From Streptomyces sp. KL109B (GTDB lineage: Bacteria; Actinomycetota; Actinomycetes; Streptomycetales; Streptomycetaceae): a stretch of 64,000 bases of DNA. The position numbers were made by a program, and so were the translations under genes. Shown piece by piece: positions 25,717-34,237 of this stretch. Position 1 is the stretch's first letter; every line of letters starts with the position of its first letter. Below the pieces are notes generated by a model. The model saw only the letters and a list, made by a program, of their open reading frames with translations. It did no database searches and was not told the origin of the DNA. Where the stretch lies: NCBI RefSeq assembly GCF_030766935.1, contig NZ_JASERL010000017.1, positions 62,001-126,000 on the forward strand, written 5' to 3'.

Positions 25717-26034
25717 GGCGAAGGGATCACGCCAGACGGCCCGTGCGGCGCATCAACATCCGCCGTGCGTAAGGGCTTTGACGCCCCACTGGCGTAACTT
25801 CTCGCCACTGATTCAACACGTGAAGTTACCGAAAGCCGGGGGTCCCGGATGAAGTCCGCGGCCGGCCCCGGCAGACTCTGCGGCACGGCGGCCGTCCACT
25901 CGGGCGGCGGCCGCCAGGGGAGGGAGCACCACCGGGGAGTCCGCGGGCGTGGGGCACGCGGACTCCCCCTCCCGCCGCCCGACACCCCGGAGCCGCTGCG
26001 CGCGGCGGAACCCGCTCCTGGTTACGGTTCCGGC
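25717..26034. other. 318-bp intergenic region with a hairpin
   Basis: No gene is supported here. A perfect 12-bp hairpin (25934-25945 with 25957-25968) lies 66 bp before the OsmC gene. An open frame from 25849 runs into OsmC but its amino acids are not family-like. The part at 25770-25830 is less GC-rich and may hold the OsmC promoter. Confidence 0.4.
25934..25968 (+). terminator. Perfect 12-bp hairpin upstream of the OsmC gene
   Basis: GGGGAGTCCGCG pairs with CGCGGACTCCCC around an 11-nt loop. It may end the cupin transcript or be part of the OsmC 5' leader. Confidence 0.5.
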
Positions 26035-26475
26035 ATGGCCGACTACCGCATTGAGACCGTACGCAACGGCGAACGTGACTGGACCGCGCGCAACGACCGC
26101 GGCGCCGAGGTCCGTATCGCCCCCGCCGACAGCGCGGACGCCCAGCCGTCCTTCACCCCCGTCGAACTGCTCCTCGCCGCGCTCGGCGGCTGCGGCGGCC
26201 TCGTCGTCGACCGCACCGCCCGCACCGCGCCCCACGACGAACTGCGCATCACCGTCGAGTCCGTGTCGAAGCCGGAGGACGACGGGCGGGTGGGCGCCGT
26301 ACGTGTCTCGTACGAGATCGAGCTGCCGGAGGGTGACACCAAGGCCGCCGAGGCCCTGGAGCGCGGGATCCGGCTGACCCACGAGAAGTACTGCACGGTC
26401 AGCCGCACCGTCGAGCACGGCGCGCGCGTCGAGGCGGTCGGCCCCGACGGCACGATGCTCTTCATGGGCGGCTGA
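26035..26475 (+). CDS. OsmC family peroxiredoxin-like protein
   Basis: A 146-residue OsmC protein. The two conserved catalytic cysteines are present: ALGGCGGLVVD (about residue 60) and HEKYCTVSRTV (about residue 124). OsmC/Ohr enzymes reduce organic hydroperoxides through this Cys pair in the cytosol. It belongs to the OsmC rather than the Ohr branch by its short N-terminus. A bidirectional hairpin follows the stop. Confidence 0.87.
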   Translation: MADYRIETVRNGERDWTARNDRGAEVRIAPADSADAQPSFTPVELLLAALGGCGGLVVDRTARTAPHDELRITVESVSKPEDDGRVGAVRVSYEIELPEGDTKAAEALERGIRLTHEKYCTVSRTVEHGARVEAVGPDGTMLFMGG

Positions 26476-26484
26476 CACGGCGCA

Positions 26485-26511
26485 GAGCCGGTGGCCAGCG
26501 GCCACCGGCTC
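26485..26511. terminator. Bidirectional hairpin between convergent osmC and chitinase genes
   Basis: GAGCCGGTGGCC and GGCCACCGGCTC form a perfect 12-bp stem with a 3-nt loop, 9 bp after the OsmC stop and 16 bp before the chitinase stop. Confidence 0.85.
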
Positions 26512-26527
26512 AACCATCCGAAGCTCC

Positions 26528-28222
26528 CTACGGCAGTGAGTGCACCTTCGGGCCCACCGCGTTCGACCAGGCATTGCCCGCCGTCGCGTCCCAGTTCGTG
26601 GACCAGGTCATCGCGCCCCGCAGCCCCGGATACGTCTTCGCGGGCTTGAACGAACCGCAGCTCGTGCCGCGCGCCAGACAGTCGAGCGCGCTGTTCACGA
26701 CCGACGGAGCCACATACCCGCTGCCCGCGCCGCGCGTCGACGCCGGCACACCGAGACCCACCTGCGAGGCGTCCAGGCCGCCCTCCAGCTGGATGCAGGC
26801 GAGCGCCGTCAGGAAGTCGACGGAGCCCTGGCTGTAGACTTTGCCGTCGCAGCCCAGCATCGAACCACTGTTGTAGTACTGCATGTTGACGACCGTGAGG
26901 ATGTCCTTCACGTTCAGCGCCGTCTTGAAGTACTCGCCGGACGTCGACTGCATGTCGATGGTCTGCGGCGCCATCGTCAGGACCAGCTTGCCGCCCGCCT
27001 TCGCCGCCAACTGGCGCAGCGCCTTCGTCATGTACGTCGAGTTGAGGCCGTTCTCCAGGTCGATGTCGACGCCGTCGAAGCCGTACTCCTGCATCAGCTT
27101 GTACGCGCTGTCCGCGAACGCCGTCGCCGACGCGTCGCTGTTGACGGAGATGGTGCCCTTCTCGCCGCCGACCGACAGGACGACGGCCTTGCCCGCCGCG
27201 TGCTTGGCGGCGATGTCCGCCTTGAAGTCGCCGACGTTCGCGTAGCCGACGGCCGGGTCCAGGTTGAAGGTGATCTGGCCGGGCGTGGTGGTGGCGTCCG
27301 CGAAGGAGACCGCGATGATGTCGTACTGCGACTGCACGTCGCGCAGCTTCTGCACCGTCGCGCCGTTGTTGAAGTTCTGCCAGTAGCCGGTCAGCGCGTG
27401 CTTCGGCACGGTGCCGCCGCCCGGGTCGCCCGCGGTGGCGGTCTTCGCGGTCACCGCCGCCGACTTCGGGGACTCGCCCGCCGCGTTCGTCGCCGTGACC
27501 TGGAAGCTGTACGAGGTGTTGGCCGTCAGCCCGGTGACCTCCGCCGAGGCACCCGTGACCGCGGCGACCTTCGTGCCGTCCCGGTACACGTTGTAGCCGG
27601 TGGCGTTCGAGACCGGGGACCAGGACAGCGGGACCGAGGTCGAGGTGGCCGTGCCCGCCGCGAGGCCCGTGGGTGCGGCAGGGATCACGACCGGGTCGGA
27701 ACCGCCGCCGCCGTCGGGGCCGAACACGTTCACGTCGTCGACGTAGTACGCGCTCTGCCCGTACCAGCCGTGCGTGTAGATCGTCACGGACGTCGTGCTC
27801 GCGCCGGTCTTGAAGCTGGTCGTGAGCTGCTGCCAGGAGGAGCCGCCCGGCGTCCACGTCGACACGTCGGTGGTGCCGGTGCCGCTCGCGCCGAGGTACG
27901 CGTAACTGCCCTGCACCCAACTGCTCAGCGTGTACGTCGAGTTGGGCTTCACCGCGACGGTCTGGCTGCACTTGGCGTTGTCCTGGCCCGACGGGGTGGC
28001 CTTGAGGGCCTTCGCGCCGCCGTGCACGGGCGAGGTCACGACGGACCCGCTGCCCGCGGTGCACGTCCAGTTGCTCAGGTCGGACTCGAAGCCGGCGTTC
28101 TTGGCCACGTTGACGTCGGCGGCCTGCGCGGGCGCGGCGAGCGCGGTGACGCCGAGCGAAGCGGCCGCCACGACGGCGAGCGCGAGACCGGGTCTGTACC
28201 GGCGATGGCGTGCACGGTCCAC
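26528..28222 (-). CDS. Secreted GH18 chitinase with carbohydrate-binding and FN3 domains
   Basis: A 564-residue chitinase. Signal peptide about 1-34 ending APAQA, a CBM4/9- or CBM16-like jelly roll about 36-165, an FN3 about 178-265 and a GH18 TIM barrel about 277-564. The catalytic motif DGVDIDLE is at 383-390 with E390 as acid/base, preceded by VVLSVGG. It hydrolyses chitin outside the cell to feed N-acetylglucosamine uptake. GTG 28222 is used because AGGAGG lies 7 nt upstream. The promoter carries a DasR-like operator, so GlcNAc-phosphate induction is expected. Confidence 0.93.
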   Translation of the reverse strand: MDRARHRRYRPGLALAVVAAASLGVTALAAPAQAADVNVAKNAGFESDLSNWTCTAGSGSVVTSPVHGGAKALKATPSGQDNAKCSQTVAVKPNSTYTLSSWVQGSYAYLGASGTGTTDVSTWTPGGSSWQQLTTSFKTGASTTSVTIYTHGWYGQSAYYVDDVNVFGPDGGGGSDPVVIPAAPTGLAAGTATSTSVPLSWSPVSNATGYNVYRDGTKVAAVTGASAEVTGLTANTSYSFQVTATNAAGESPKSAAVTAKTATAGDPGGGTVPKHALTGYWQNFNNGATVQKLRDVQSQYDIIAVSFADATTTPGQITFNLDPAVGYANVGDFKADIAAKHAAGKAVVLSVGGEKGTISVNSDASATAFADSAYKLMQEYGFDGVDIDLENGLNSTYMTKALRQLAAKAGGKLVLTMAPQTIDMQSTSGEYFKTALNVKDILTVVNMQYYNSGSMLGCDGKVYSQGSVDFLTALACIQLEGGLDASQVGLGVPASTRGAGSGYVAPSVVNSALDCLARGTSCGSFKPAKTYPGLRGAMTWSTNWDATAGNAWSNAVGPKVHSLP

Positions 28223-28290
28223 GGGGAGCCTCCTGGGGAGAGGTGAAGGATGCGGATGTGAACGGTGGCCACCGCTGTAGGCGCCAAAGT

Positions 28291-28315
28291 TGGTTCAGAC
28301 CAATCGAGTTGTCAA
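28291..28315 (-). promoter_or_regulatory. Chitinase promoter with DasR-like operator
   Basis: On the minus strand TTGACA (28315-28310) is followed by ATTGGTCTGAACCAAC, whose core at 28302-28291 is a dyad of the TGGTCTAGACCA family bound by DasR and found in Streptomyces chitinase promoters. The operator lies in the -35/-10 spacer; the -10 (CAACTT, 17-bp spacing) is weak. Confidence 0.7.
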
Positions 28316-28347
28316 GACCTCTGGCACGAGCTCGTACACAGACGGGA

Positions 28348-28376
28348 ACGGCGCCGGACGTGTCGTCCGGCGCCGT
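28348..28376 (-). terminator. Hairpin after the DinB gene
   Basis: ACGGCGCCGGAC and GTCCGGCGCCGT form a perfect 12-bp stem with a 5-nt loop, 25 bp after the stop of the minus-strand DinB gene. Confidence 0.8.
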
Positions 28377-28401
28377 CCCCAGAGGCGGATGGTGGTCTGG
28401 T

Positions 28402-28902
28402 TCAGCGCAGTCCGCGCAGGTAGGCGGCCTGCCCCACGTGCTGCAAGTCGTCCGACAGGACGCTGACGAGCCGGACCCCCAGCGTGACGGGCGGATCCCA
28501 GCCCTCGTCCACGACCCGGTCGAGATCGGCGTCCTTCAACCCGCCGAGAAAGCCGAGCGTCTGCTCGTGCACCGCGTCGTAATAGCCGACCAGCAGCTCG
28601 CCGGAATCGACCCGCACCTGACCGACCTGCTTCGGAGTGTGCCCGAATCCCGTGTCCGACTCGGCGAGCGGCAGATCGAACCGCTCGGCCCAGCCGCCCG
28701 CGAGCCACACCTGCTCCCAACCCGCGGCGTCGGCGACATGGTCGTCCTGGACGCGGGTGAGATGCCAGATCAACCAGGCGATGGAATTCGCCGTGTCATC
28801 GGGGCGCTCGTGCAGTTCATCGGCGGAAAGCCCCTCGACGGCGGCGTGCACCTCTTCCCGAATTCGGTTGTAGCCGTCCATGAGTACGTCATGTGAGCGC
28901 AT
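28402..28902 (-). CDS. DinB/DUF664 family protein (mycothiol-dependent enzyme type)
   Basis: A 166-residue four-helix DinB protein. Metal-binding histidines are visible in WLIWHLTRVQDDHV and DLQHVGQAAYLRG, in the order expected for DinB. Many actinomycete members are mycothiol S-transferases or maleylpyruvate isomerase relatives. The substrate is unknown. ATG 28902 begins directly at the first helix (SHDVLMDGYNRI). It ends at the hairpin shared with the chitinase upstream region. Confidence 0.82.
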   Translation of the reverse strand: MRSHDVLMDGYNRIREEVHAAVEGLSADELHERPDDTANSIAWLIWHLTRVQDDHVADAAGWEQVWLAGGWAERFDLPLAESDTGFGHTPKQVGQVRVDSGELLVGYYDAVHEQTLGFLGGLKDADLDRVVDEGWDPPVTLGVRLVSVLSDDLQHVGQAAYLRGLR

Positions 28903-29118
28903 GCGTGCAGTGTCTCCGACGTGGAGGATTTCAGCCAACGAGGGCCGTGAATATGCCCGGAGACTGGCGTGAATCCAATGGTGACTCCTGTTTCCAAGAG
29001 CCGATACTTGACCACGGAACGGTTGAACGTTGCTCGTAGGCGGCGTGACTCGGGCCCCCAATTGCCCTGCGAATTCTCGTCGTTGCGGTGGATCACTGTA
29101 TGTGCCCAGGGGGAGACC

Positions 29119-29553
29119 GTGCACGACGAATTCCTGTGCCATGTCACCGCGTACGGAATCTGCGGCGGACGGCGTGTGGGAGTTCCGCTCGGCACCTATC
29201 GCGCCCCCACTCTTCCGCTCGCCCTGTGGTGGCTGCGCGACCGGGCCACGTGGATCGCCGAGCGCCTCGACCCGAGCCCCGGCCTGAGCTATGTGCCCGA
29301 GCGGGCGCTGACCCCGATGGGCGTGGACACCCCCGACGTGCCGGGCCAGTTAAGGGCCTGGTGCGCGGACCCGGAGCAACAGGAACAGGTCGCCGAGGAC
29401 CTGGCGTCCGGACGGCTCGTGAGGATCGCGACCCGCGACGAGACCACCGAGTACGAACTGCTCGCCGAGTCCGTCGACGCCCTCCGCATGGCCCGCACCC
29501 AGCCCCGCCGCCGTGACCCCTGGCGCCGTATGACAGTCACGAATAGTCACTGA
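29119..29553 (+). CDS. Hypothetical protein, Streptomyces-type
   Basis: A 144-residue soluble protein from GTG 29119, preceded by AGGGGGAG. The frame is open further upstream to 28969, but those codons are AT-richer and not protein-like. It contains YGICGGRRVGVPLGTYR and an acidic middle, with a basic C-terminus. No domain is recognised. The start is uncertain because the ribosome site lies very close. Confidence 0.55.
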   Translation: MHDEFLCHVTAYGICGGRRVGVPLGTYRAPTLPLALWWLRDRATWIAERLDPSPGLSYVPERALTPMGVDTPDVPGQLRAWCADPEQQEQVAEDLASGRLVRIATRDETTEYELLAESVDALRMARTQPRRRDPWRRMTVTNSH

Positions 29554-29637
29554 CAAGGGTGACACGGAGCGTGAACGCGCGGCCGCCGGGGGAATCTGGT
29601 CACGCACAGTAAGACCGATCACTCCGGGGTCCCCGTA

Positions 29638-30044
29638 TGAAACCGTCCATCAAGCACAGATCCGTGCTGCTCGCCCTCTCACTCCTCACCCTCCCGGCCC
29701 TCGCCGCCGCCTCTCCGGCCACTGCCTCTCCGGCCACTGCCTCTCCGGCCGCCGCTTCTCCGGCCGCCGTCCCGCCCGGCCAGGTCTGCTTCTGGACCGA
29801 AACCGGCATGCACGGCCAGGCCTGGTGCTACGGACCGCCCGGCTACGCCGACGCCGAGAACGGCACGGCGCGGCACGCCGCCTCCTTCGACTCCCGCGTC
29901 CCGGGAACCGTCTACGCCATCAGCTACACGGCGACCGGTTGCCTGTACCGGGAGATCAGGCTCGACGACTACTCCGAGGACTGGGAGTGGGCCGGAAAAC
30001 TCGACGGCGTCGCCGACACCACCATGGGGTGCGAGCCGGGCTGA
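29638..30044 (+). CDS. Secreted peptidase-inhibitor I36-like protein
   Basis: A 135-residue exported protein: signal peptide about 1-26, a linker of ATASP/AAASP repeats about 25-46, and a cysteine-containing beta-gamma-crystallin-like domain (VCFWTETGMHGQAWCYGPPG, ISYTATGCLYREIRLDDY). This resembles the I36 (SMI-type) metalloprotease inhibitors of Streptomyces. A lipoprotein gene and a second I36-like gene follow in the same direction. Inhibitor function is inferred from fold. Confidence 0.7.
29709..29768 (+). repeat. 15-bp in-frame tandem repeat, four copies
   Basis: Four units of the type GCCTCTCCGGCCACT encode the ASPAT/ASPAA linker between signal peptide and domain of the I36-like protein. 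Confidence 0.85.
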
Positions 30045-30051
30045 CCGCGCC

Positions 30052-30585
30052 ATGAACCGCCGAACCCGCACCCGCACCCTCGCCCTCGCCGCGCTGGCCT
30101 GCGCCCTCGTGCTCCCGCTCACGGGCTGCGACACCGCGCGACGCCCCGACCGGCCGGCCCTCACCCCCGACGACACCATCAGGGCCGCGACCCGGACCCT
30201 CACCGATCGCTGCCTCACCCGCCAGGGCCTCACCCCGCCACGACCGGGTCAGCGCCCGGCGAACCGGGCCGAGGAACAGCGCGTCGCCGCCGCCCTCTTC
30301 GGCCGCCCGCCCGCCGAACTCTCCCTCACCCTCGCGAACGGCATCCCCGTACGCGCCCACACCGACGGCTGCCTCGCCGCCGCCCAACGCACTCTCTACG
30401 GCGACCAGAAACGCTGGTTCCGGGTGTCGACCGTCGTCAACAACCTCAAGCCCGAGGCCGCCCACCGCGACCTCAGCCTCGCCTCCGTGCGCGCACGCCA
30501 CCGCGCGGAGCTCACCGACTGGCGGCACCTGCGCGAGCGCGCGATCGAAGCGTCCGCCCGTGTGCTGCACAGCACCGATCGCTGA
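30052..30585 (+). CDS. Putative lipoprotein
   Basis: A 177-residue protein with a signal peptide ending in the lipobox LPLTG-C (Cys about residue 26), so it should be diacylated and held on the outer face of the membrane. The mature part is Arg-rich and helical with two further cysteines (DRCLTRQG, DGCLAAAQ). It starts 7 bp after the first I36-like gene and precedes the second by 30 bp, suggesting one operon. No family is recognised. Confidence 0.7.
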   Translation: MNRRTRTRTLALAALACALVLPLTGCDTARRPDRPALTPDDTIRAATRTLTDRCLTRQGLTPPRPGQRPANRAEEQRVAAALFGRPPAELSLTLANGIPVRAHTDGCLAAAQRTLYGDQKRWFRVSTVVNNLKPEAAHRDLSLASVRARHRAELTDWRHLRERAIEASARVLHSTDR

Positions 30586-30615
30586 ACCACCGAACCGACA
30601 AGGAGAACCACCACC

Positions 30616-30984
30616 ATGAGACACCCACTCGCCCTCGTCACCGCCGTCGTGCTCGCCCTCGGCGGCGCCGCCGTCACCACCAGCGCGTACGCCGCCCAAT
30701 GCCCCAGCGGCGAGTTCTGCGCCTGGACCGACGCCAACTACGCCGGGATGCGCTGGAACTGGTCGGGCGACGACCAGGACTGGGAAGGCGACATCCAGGA
30801 CGCGGACTCCTCCTGGGCCAACCACGGCATCACGGGCCCCGGCGTCAAGGACCACGTCCAGGTCTACGAGAACCCGGGCCTCGTCGGACTCGGCACCGTG
30901 TGCCTCGGACCCGGCCAGGAGATCGCCTCCGACGACTGGGCCAACGACAGCGGCGACTCCCACACGTGGACCATGGAGTGCTGA
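30616..30984 (+). CDS. Secreted peptidase-inhibitor I36-like protein
   Basis: A 122-residue exported protein: signal peptide about 1-27 (AYA), then a small cysteine-rich domain with CPSGEFCAWTDANYAGMRW, the I36/crystallin-like signature, and a C-terminal Cys. AAGGAG lies about 10 nt before the ATG. It is the second such protein in this cluster and differs from the first in sequence, so they may target different proteases. Function is inferred. Confidence 0.78.
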   Translation: MRHPLALVTAVVLALGGAAVTTSAYAAQCPSGEFCAWTDANYAGMRWNWSGDDQDWEGDIQDADSSWANHGITGPGVKDHVQVYENPGLVGLGTVCLGPGQEIASDDWANDSGDSHTWTMEC

Positions 30985-31036
30985 ACCCACTTCGACCCGC
31001 CTCGACCAGCTGAACCCGCCTGAGTACGGCGTGAGT

Positions 31037-32269
31037 TCAGAACGAGTCACAGGTGTGCGGAAGTAGTTCCGTGCGCAGCGCGGCGTCGAGCATCGACGCC
31101 GCGCCCTGCTTGTGCTCCACCACAAGACCCGCGCGCACCAGCTCCGCCACCGGCGCCGCCCCCATGTACGCGGTCGCGAGATCGCGGACCTCCAGGGTCA
31201 GGTCCGGCGCGTCGTCCGTGGGCGCGTACGAGAAGCCGTCCGGCGACGCGATCAGCCGGAACGACCCCGCGTTCGCCGGGAGCGGCGTGTCACGTACCGC
31301 GAGCACCACGTCCACGGGCGCCGCCCACGCCCGCGCCGCGAGCGCCGCGCGCACATCCACCAGGCGCACCCACAGCGCCGGTTCGACGCGGCTCACCCCG
31401 ACCTGGTCGCGGTCCGCCGCGAACAGCGGCAGCGGATCGTCGAGCGGCCGGCCGTGAGCGCGCACCGTGCCGGTGAGGTCGATCCCGGCGAGACAGCGCC
31501 ACAGCGCCGCCGCGACCTGGGGCGAATCCGCCTCCAGCTCCTCGACGCTCACGAGCCCGGGAACGTCCTTGACGTAGTCGCCCCCCTTGGTCCGATAGAT
31601 CGCGTAACCGGCGAGCGGCTCGCCGAGCGTCACGACGCGCGGCGGCGACAGCGCCTCGTCCTCCTCGTCCCGCCGCGCGAGGCGCTGCTCGCGCCACCAC
31701 GTCTCCGTACGCGCGTGCCGCCCCGCGCGCGACCCGCGCGTGGCCTCGAAGTACGGGGCGAGGACCGCGGGGGCGGCGGCCGTGTCCAGGAGGCGGGGCG
31801 CACGCTCGTCCGGCGCGATGCGCAGCGCGAGAGCGCGCCGCGAGTCGACCTCCAGCGTCGCTCCGTACGTGCCGGGCCCGAAGCCGAACCGGCCGTAGAT
31901 GGCCGCCTCCGACGCCCACAGCGCGGCCAGCGGCGCGCCCTGTCCTGCGCAGCGGGCGAACAGCTCGGACATCATCGCCGACAGCACGCCGCGCCTGCGG
32001 TGCGTGGGCGCCACCGAGACGTACGAAAGGCCAGGACAGGGGAGTTCACCGCCGCCCGGCACGGAGACGGTGAAGGGGTGCGCCGCCGCGAAGCCGACCA
32101 GCTCCTCGCCGTCGTAGGCGCCGATCCGCAGACAGCCCGACAGCATCTCCCGCTGTCGCTTGCGCCGTTCGTCGTCGGACGACTCGTGGAAGACGAGACG
32201 GGCGAGCGCCAGGGCTCGATCGATCTCGGACTCGGGTACGTCTCGAAGGCTGACGGGGCGAGTGTTCAT
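31037..32269 (-). CDS. GNAT N-acetyltransferase, Eis-like
   Basis: A 410-residue Eis-type acetyltransferase: N-terminal GNAT with the acetyl-CoA loop VSVAPTHRRRGVLSAMM, a second GNAT-like domain and an SCP2-like C-terminal domain. The protein ends in Phe (CDSF); in Eis the C-terminal carboxylate is the base. These enzymes acetylate amines at several positions and can modify aminoglycosides or protein lysines. ATG 32269 is preferred to ATG 32275 because TACAGT lies just upstream as a possible -10, suggesting a leaderless message. Confidence 0.85.
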   Translation of the reverse strand: MNTRPVSLRDVPESEIDRALALARLVFHESSDDERRKRQREMLSGCLRIGAYDGEELVGFAAAHPFTVSVPGGGELPCPGLSYVSVAPTHRRRGVLSAMMSELFARCAGQGAPLAALWASEAAIYGRFGFGPGTYGATLEVDSRRALALRIAPDERAPRLLDTAAAPAVLAPYFEATRGSRAGRHARTETWWREQRLARRDEEDEALSPPRVVTLGEPLAGYAIYRTKGGDYVKDVPGLVSVEELEADSPQVAAALWRCLAGIDLTGTVRAHGRPLDDPLPLFAADRDQVGVSRVEPALWVRLVDVRAALAARAWAAPVDVVLAVRDTPLPANAGSFRLIASPDGFSYAPTDDAPDLTLEVRDLATAYMGAAPVAELVRAGLVVEHKQGAASMLDAALRTELLPHTCDSF

Positions 32270-32286
32270 GATCATCGACTGTAGTC

Positions 32287-32318
32287 GGGTGCCGCGGGCG
32301 GTGGGGCCCGCGGCACCC
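32287..32318. terminator. Perfect 13-bp hairpin upstream of the Eis-like gene
   Basis: GGGTGCCGCGGGC and GCCCGCGGCACCC pair with a 6-nt loop. It lies between the end of the sigma gene and the start of the Eis-like gene and probably stops read-through from the former. Confidence 0.7.
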
Positions 32319-32380
32319 GGGTTTCAGCGGCGCCGACTCCGCTGAGGGGACAGGCAGCGGGGTCTGGGCCGCCTGTGACG

Positions 32381-32408
32381 GTGCCGTCCCGGAGGGGGCG
32401 GACGGCAC
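32381..32408 (-). terminator. Hairpin downstream of the ECF sigma gene
   Basis: GTGCCGTCC and GGACGGCAC form a perfect 9-bp stem with a 10-nt loop. It is the second of three stacked hairpins after the sigma gene. Confidence 0.5.
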
Positions 32409-32418
32409 ACTGGGGGAT

Positions 32419-32457
32419 TCGGCCCGGGGTGGCCGCGCGGATGCGGCCGGGGCCGAC
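32419..32457 (-). terminator. Hairpin directly after the ECF sigma gene
   Basis: TCGGCCC/GGGCCGA outside and GGCCGC/GCGGCC inside form a two-part stem 6 bp after the stop at 32463. Confidence 0.65.
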
Positions 32458-32462
32458 GAATC

Positions 32463-33050
32463 TCAGTCCGGGTCGGCCGCGGCGCCCAGTCGTCCGCCGA
32501 GGCGCCGCATGCCGCGCCGGGCGTGGCTCTTGACCGTGCCCAGGGGCCAGCCGGTGCGCTCGGCGATCTGTGGCTGCGTCAGATCCTCGTAGAACGTCAG
32601 GCGCAGCACCGTGCGCTGCGTGCTCGGCAGGCGGGCCAACTCCTGGGACAGCGTGACCCGTTCGACGACCTGGCCCATGCCGTCACCACGCGCGACCATG
32701 CCGTCGTGCCGGGCGACCGCGGCCTCGAACAGGGCCGCGCGACGGCCGCGGGCGGCCAGGGCGTCGGCGACCCGGTGCCGGGCGATGCCCGTCAACCAGG
32801 CGGCCGGCGGGCCCAGTTGCCGCCGGTAGCCGGATCTGCCGCGCCACGCGGCGAGGAACACCTGTTGCATCACGTCCTCCGCCTCGAAGCGGTCGCCGAG
32901 TGCCCGCTGGGCCAGGCCCCGTACGAGGGGGGACCACCTGCGGTACACCTCGGCGACGCAGGCCACGTCACCGGCTACCAGACCGTCCGCAAGGACGGCG
33001 TCCGACACCTCACGCGGATCGACATCCCGCGACAGCAAGCCTCTGACCAT
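32463..33050 (-). CDS. litS: ECF RNA polymerase sigma factor, probably LitS-like
   Basis: A 195-residue ECF sigma: sigma-2 region about 25-95 (FEAEDVMQQVFLAAWRG) and sigma-4 about 130-185 (LPSTQRTVLRLTFYEDLTQPQIAERTG, LGTVKSHARRGMRRL). It is divergent from a cobalamin-type MerR gene and next to a photolyase, the order known for the light-response litR-litS-phr locus in streptomycetes, so it likely directs light-induced promoters. ATG 33050 is chosen; an in-frame ATG at 33113 is possible. No anti-sigma gene is adjacent. The symbol is assigned by context. Confidence 0.75.
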   Translation of the reverse strand: MVRGLLSRDVDPREVSDAVLADGLVAGDVACVAEVYRRWSPLVRGLAQRALGDRFEAEDVMQQVFLAAWRGRSGYRRQLGPPAAWLTGIARHRVADALAARGRRAALFEAAVARHDGMVARGDGMGQVVERVTLSQELARLPSTQRTVLRLTFYEDLTQPQIAERTGWPLGTVKSHARRGMRRLGGRLGAAADPD

Positions 33051-33172
33051 CAATGCCCCGTCAACTCCCTTGAACGATCGCGAAATCGCCTTCTCGCGCC
33101 ACGGACCGGTCATCCTGGGGCGGTCCCTGTCGGCCGACAACTCGCATCGGTTGTGCGTCGTATCGTGAGCCG

Positions 33173-34237
33173 ATGGACGAGGAGCCGGACGCGCCGAACA
33201 CGGCAGACGCGCAGGACGACGCACGAGACCGAGACGTACGAGACCGAGACGCACGGGACGCCGGCGGGCGGGACGCGCGGAGCGCGGCGCCGCCGGAGGT
33301 CGGGGTCACCACCGGTGCCCTCGCGCGGCGGCTCGGGGTCTCCCCGACGACCCTGCGCAGTTGGGACCGCCGCTACGGCCTCGGCCCCGCCCAGCGGTCG
33401 ACGGGCCACCACCGGCGCTGGACCGCGCAGGACGTCGCGGTCGTCGAGGAGATGTGCCGGCTGACCACGACGGGGCTGCCGCCCGCGGAGGCCGCCCGGA
33501 TCGCGGGCAAGCGGCTGGAGACGGAGTCCGCCGGGCTGCCGCGCCCACGGCCCGCGCCCGAGCCCGTATCGGCGGCCACGCTGGAGCGCCGGTGCCGGGG
33601 CATCTCCCGCGCCGCGACCCGCATGGACGCCCCGACCGTGCAGAACCTGCTGACCGAAGCCGTGGACCGGTACGGCCTCGTCAGCGCCTGGCAGGACGTG
33701 ATGGCGCCGGTGCTGCACGCGGTGGGCCGCAAGTGGGAGGAGGCGGGCGACCGGTACGTGGAGGTCGAGCACCTGCTGTCCTGGCACGTCTCCCGCACCC
33801 TGCACCGCGCCGCCGCGCCCACCGAGCCGACGACGGCCGTGCCACCGCTGGTCCTCGCCTGCGTCCCCGCCGAACAGCACGTCCTGGCGCTGGAGGCGCT
33901 GAGCGTCGGGCTCGGTCAACTGGGCGTACCGCAAAGGATGTTCGGGGCGGCCGTGCCCGTCGAGGCGGTGTCGGCCGCCGTACGAAGGATCGGGCCGCGC
34001 GTCGTCGTGCTGTGGGCGCAGGCCCGCTCCACGGCGAGCCTGCCGCTGGCCAGGCACCTCGCCGAGACCCGGTGGGGTGTGCGCGGCGCACGCGGCAAAC
34101 CCGCCGTGATGCTGGCCGGGCCCGGCTGGGCGGGCCGTGGCGTGCGCGGCGCGCTGCACCCGGCGACGCTGCCCCAGGCGCTCGACCAGATCGGGCGCCA
34201 CTACCCGGAGGTCAGTCCAGGTCCCGGGCCCGCCTGA
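33173..34237 (+). CDS. litR: MerR family B12-dependent photoreceptor regulator, LitR/CarH-like
   Basis: A 354-residue regulator. An acidic Asp/Arg-rich N-terminal tail (about 1-42) precedes the MerR HTH (TTGALARRLGVSPTTLRSWDRRYGL). A helical bundle and a B12-binding fold follow, with E234-Q-H236 as the cobalamin His site and a W...EH pair in which 10 residues, not the usual 9, separate Trp from Glu-His. CarH/LitR proteins bind adenosylcobalamin in the dark, repress, and release DNA on light. TATCGT 6 bp before the ATG suggests a leaderless message. It overlaps the convergent photolyase gene by 26 bp. Confidence 0.82.
   Translation: MDEEPDAPNTADAQDDARDRDVRDRDARDAGGRDARSAAPPEVGVTTGALARRLGVSPTTLRSWDRRYGLGPAQRSTGHHRRWTAQDVAVVEEMCRLTTTGLPPAEAARIAGKRLETESAGLPRPRPAPEPVSAATLERRCRGISRAATRMDAPTVQNLLTEAVDRYGLVSAWQDVMAPVLHAVGRKWEEAGDRYVEVEHLLSWHVSRTLHRAAAPTEPTTAVPPLVLACVPAEQHVLALEALSVGLGQLGVPQRMFGAAVPVEAVSAAVRRIGPRVVVLWAQARSTASLPLARHLAETRWGVRGARGKPAVMLAGPGWAGRGVRGALHPATLPQALDQIGRHYPEVSPGPGPA

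Noticed and set aside
25849-26034. In-frame extension of OsmC
   Set aside because: The added residues are low-complexity and cross a perfect hairpin; the OsmC fold begins at ATG 26035.
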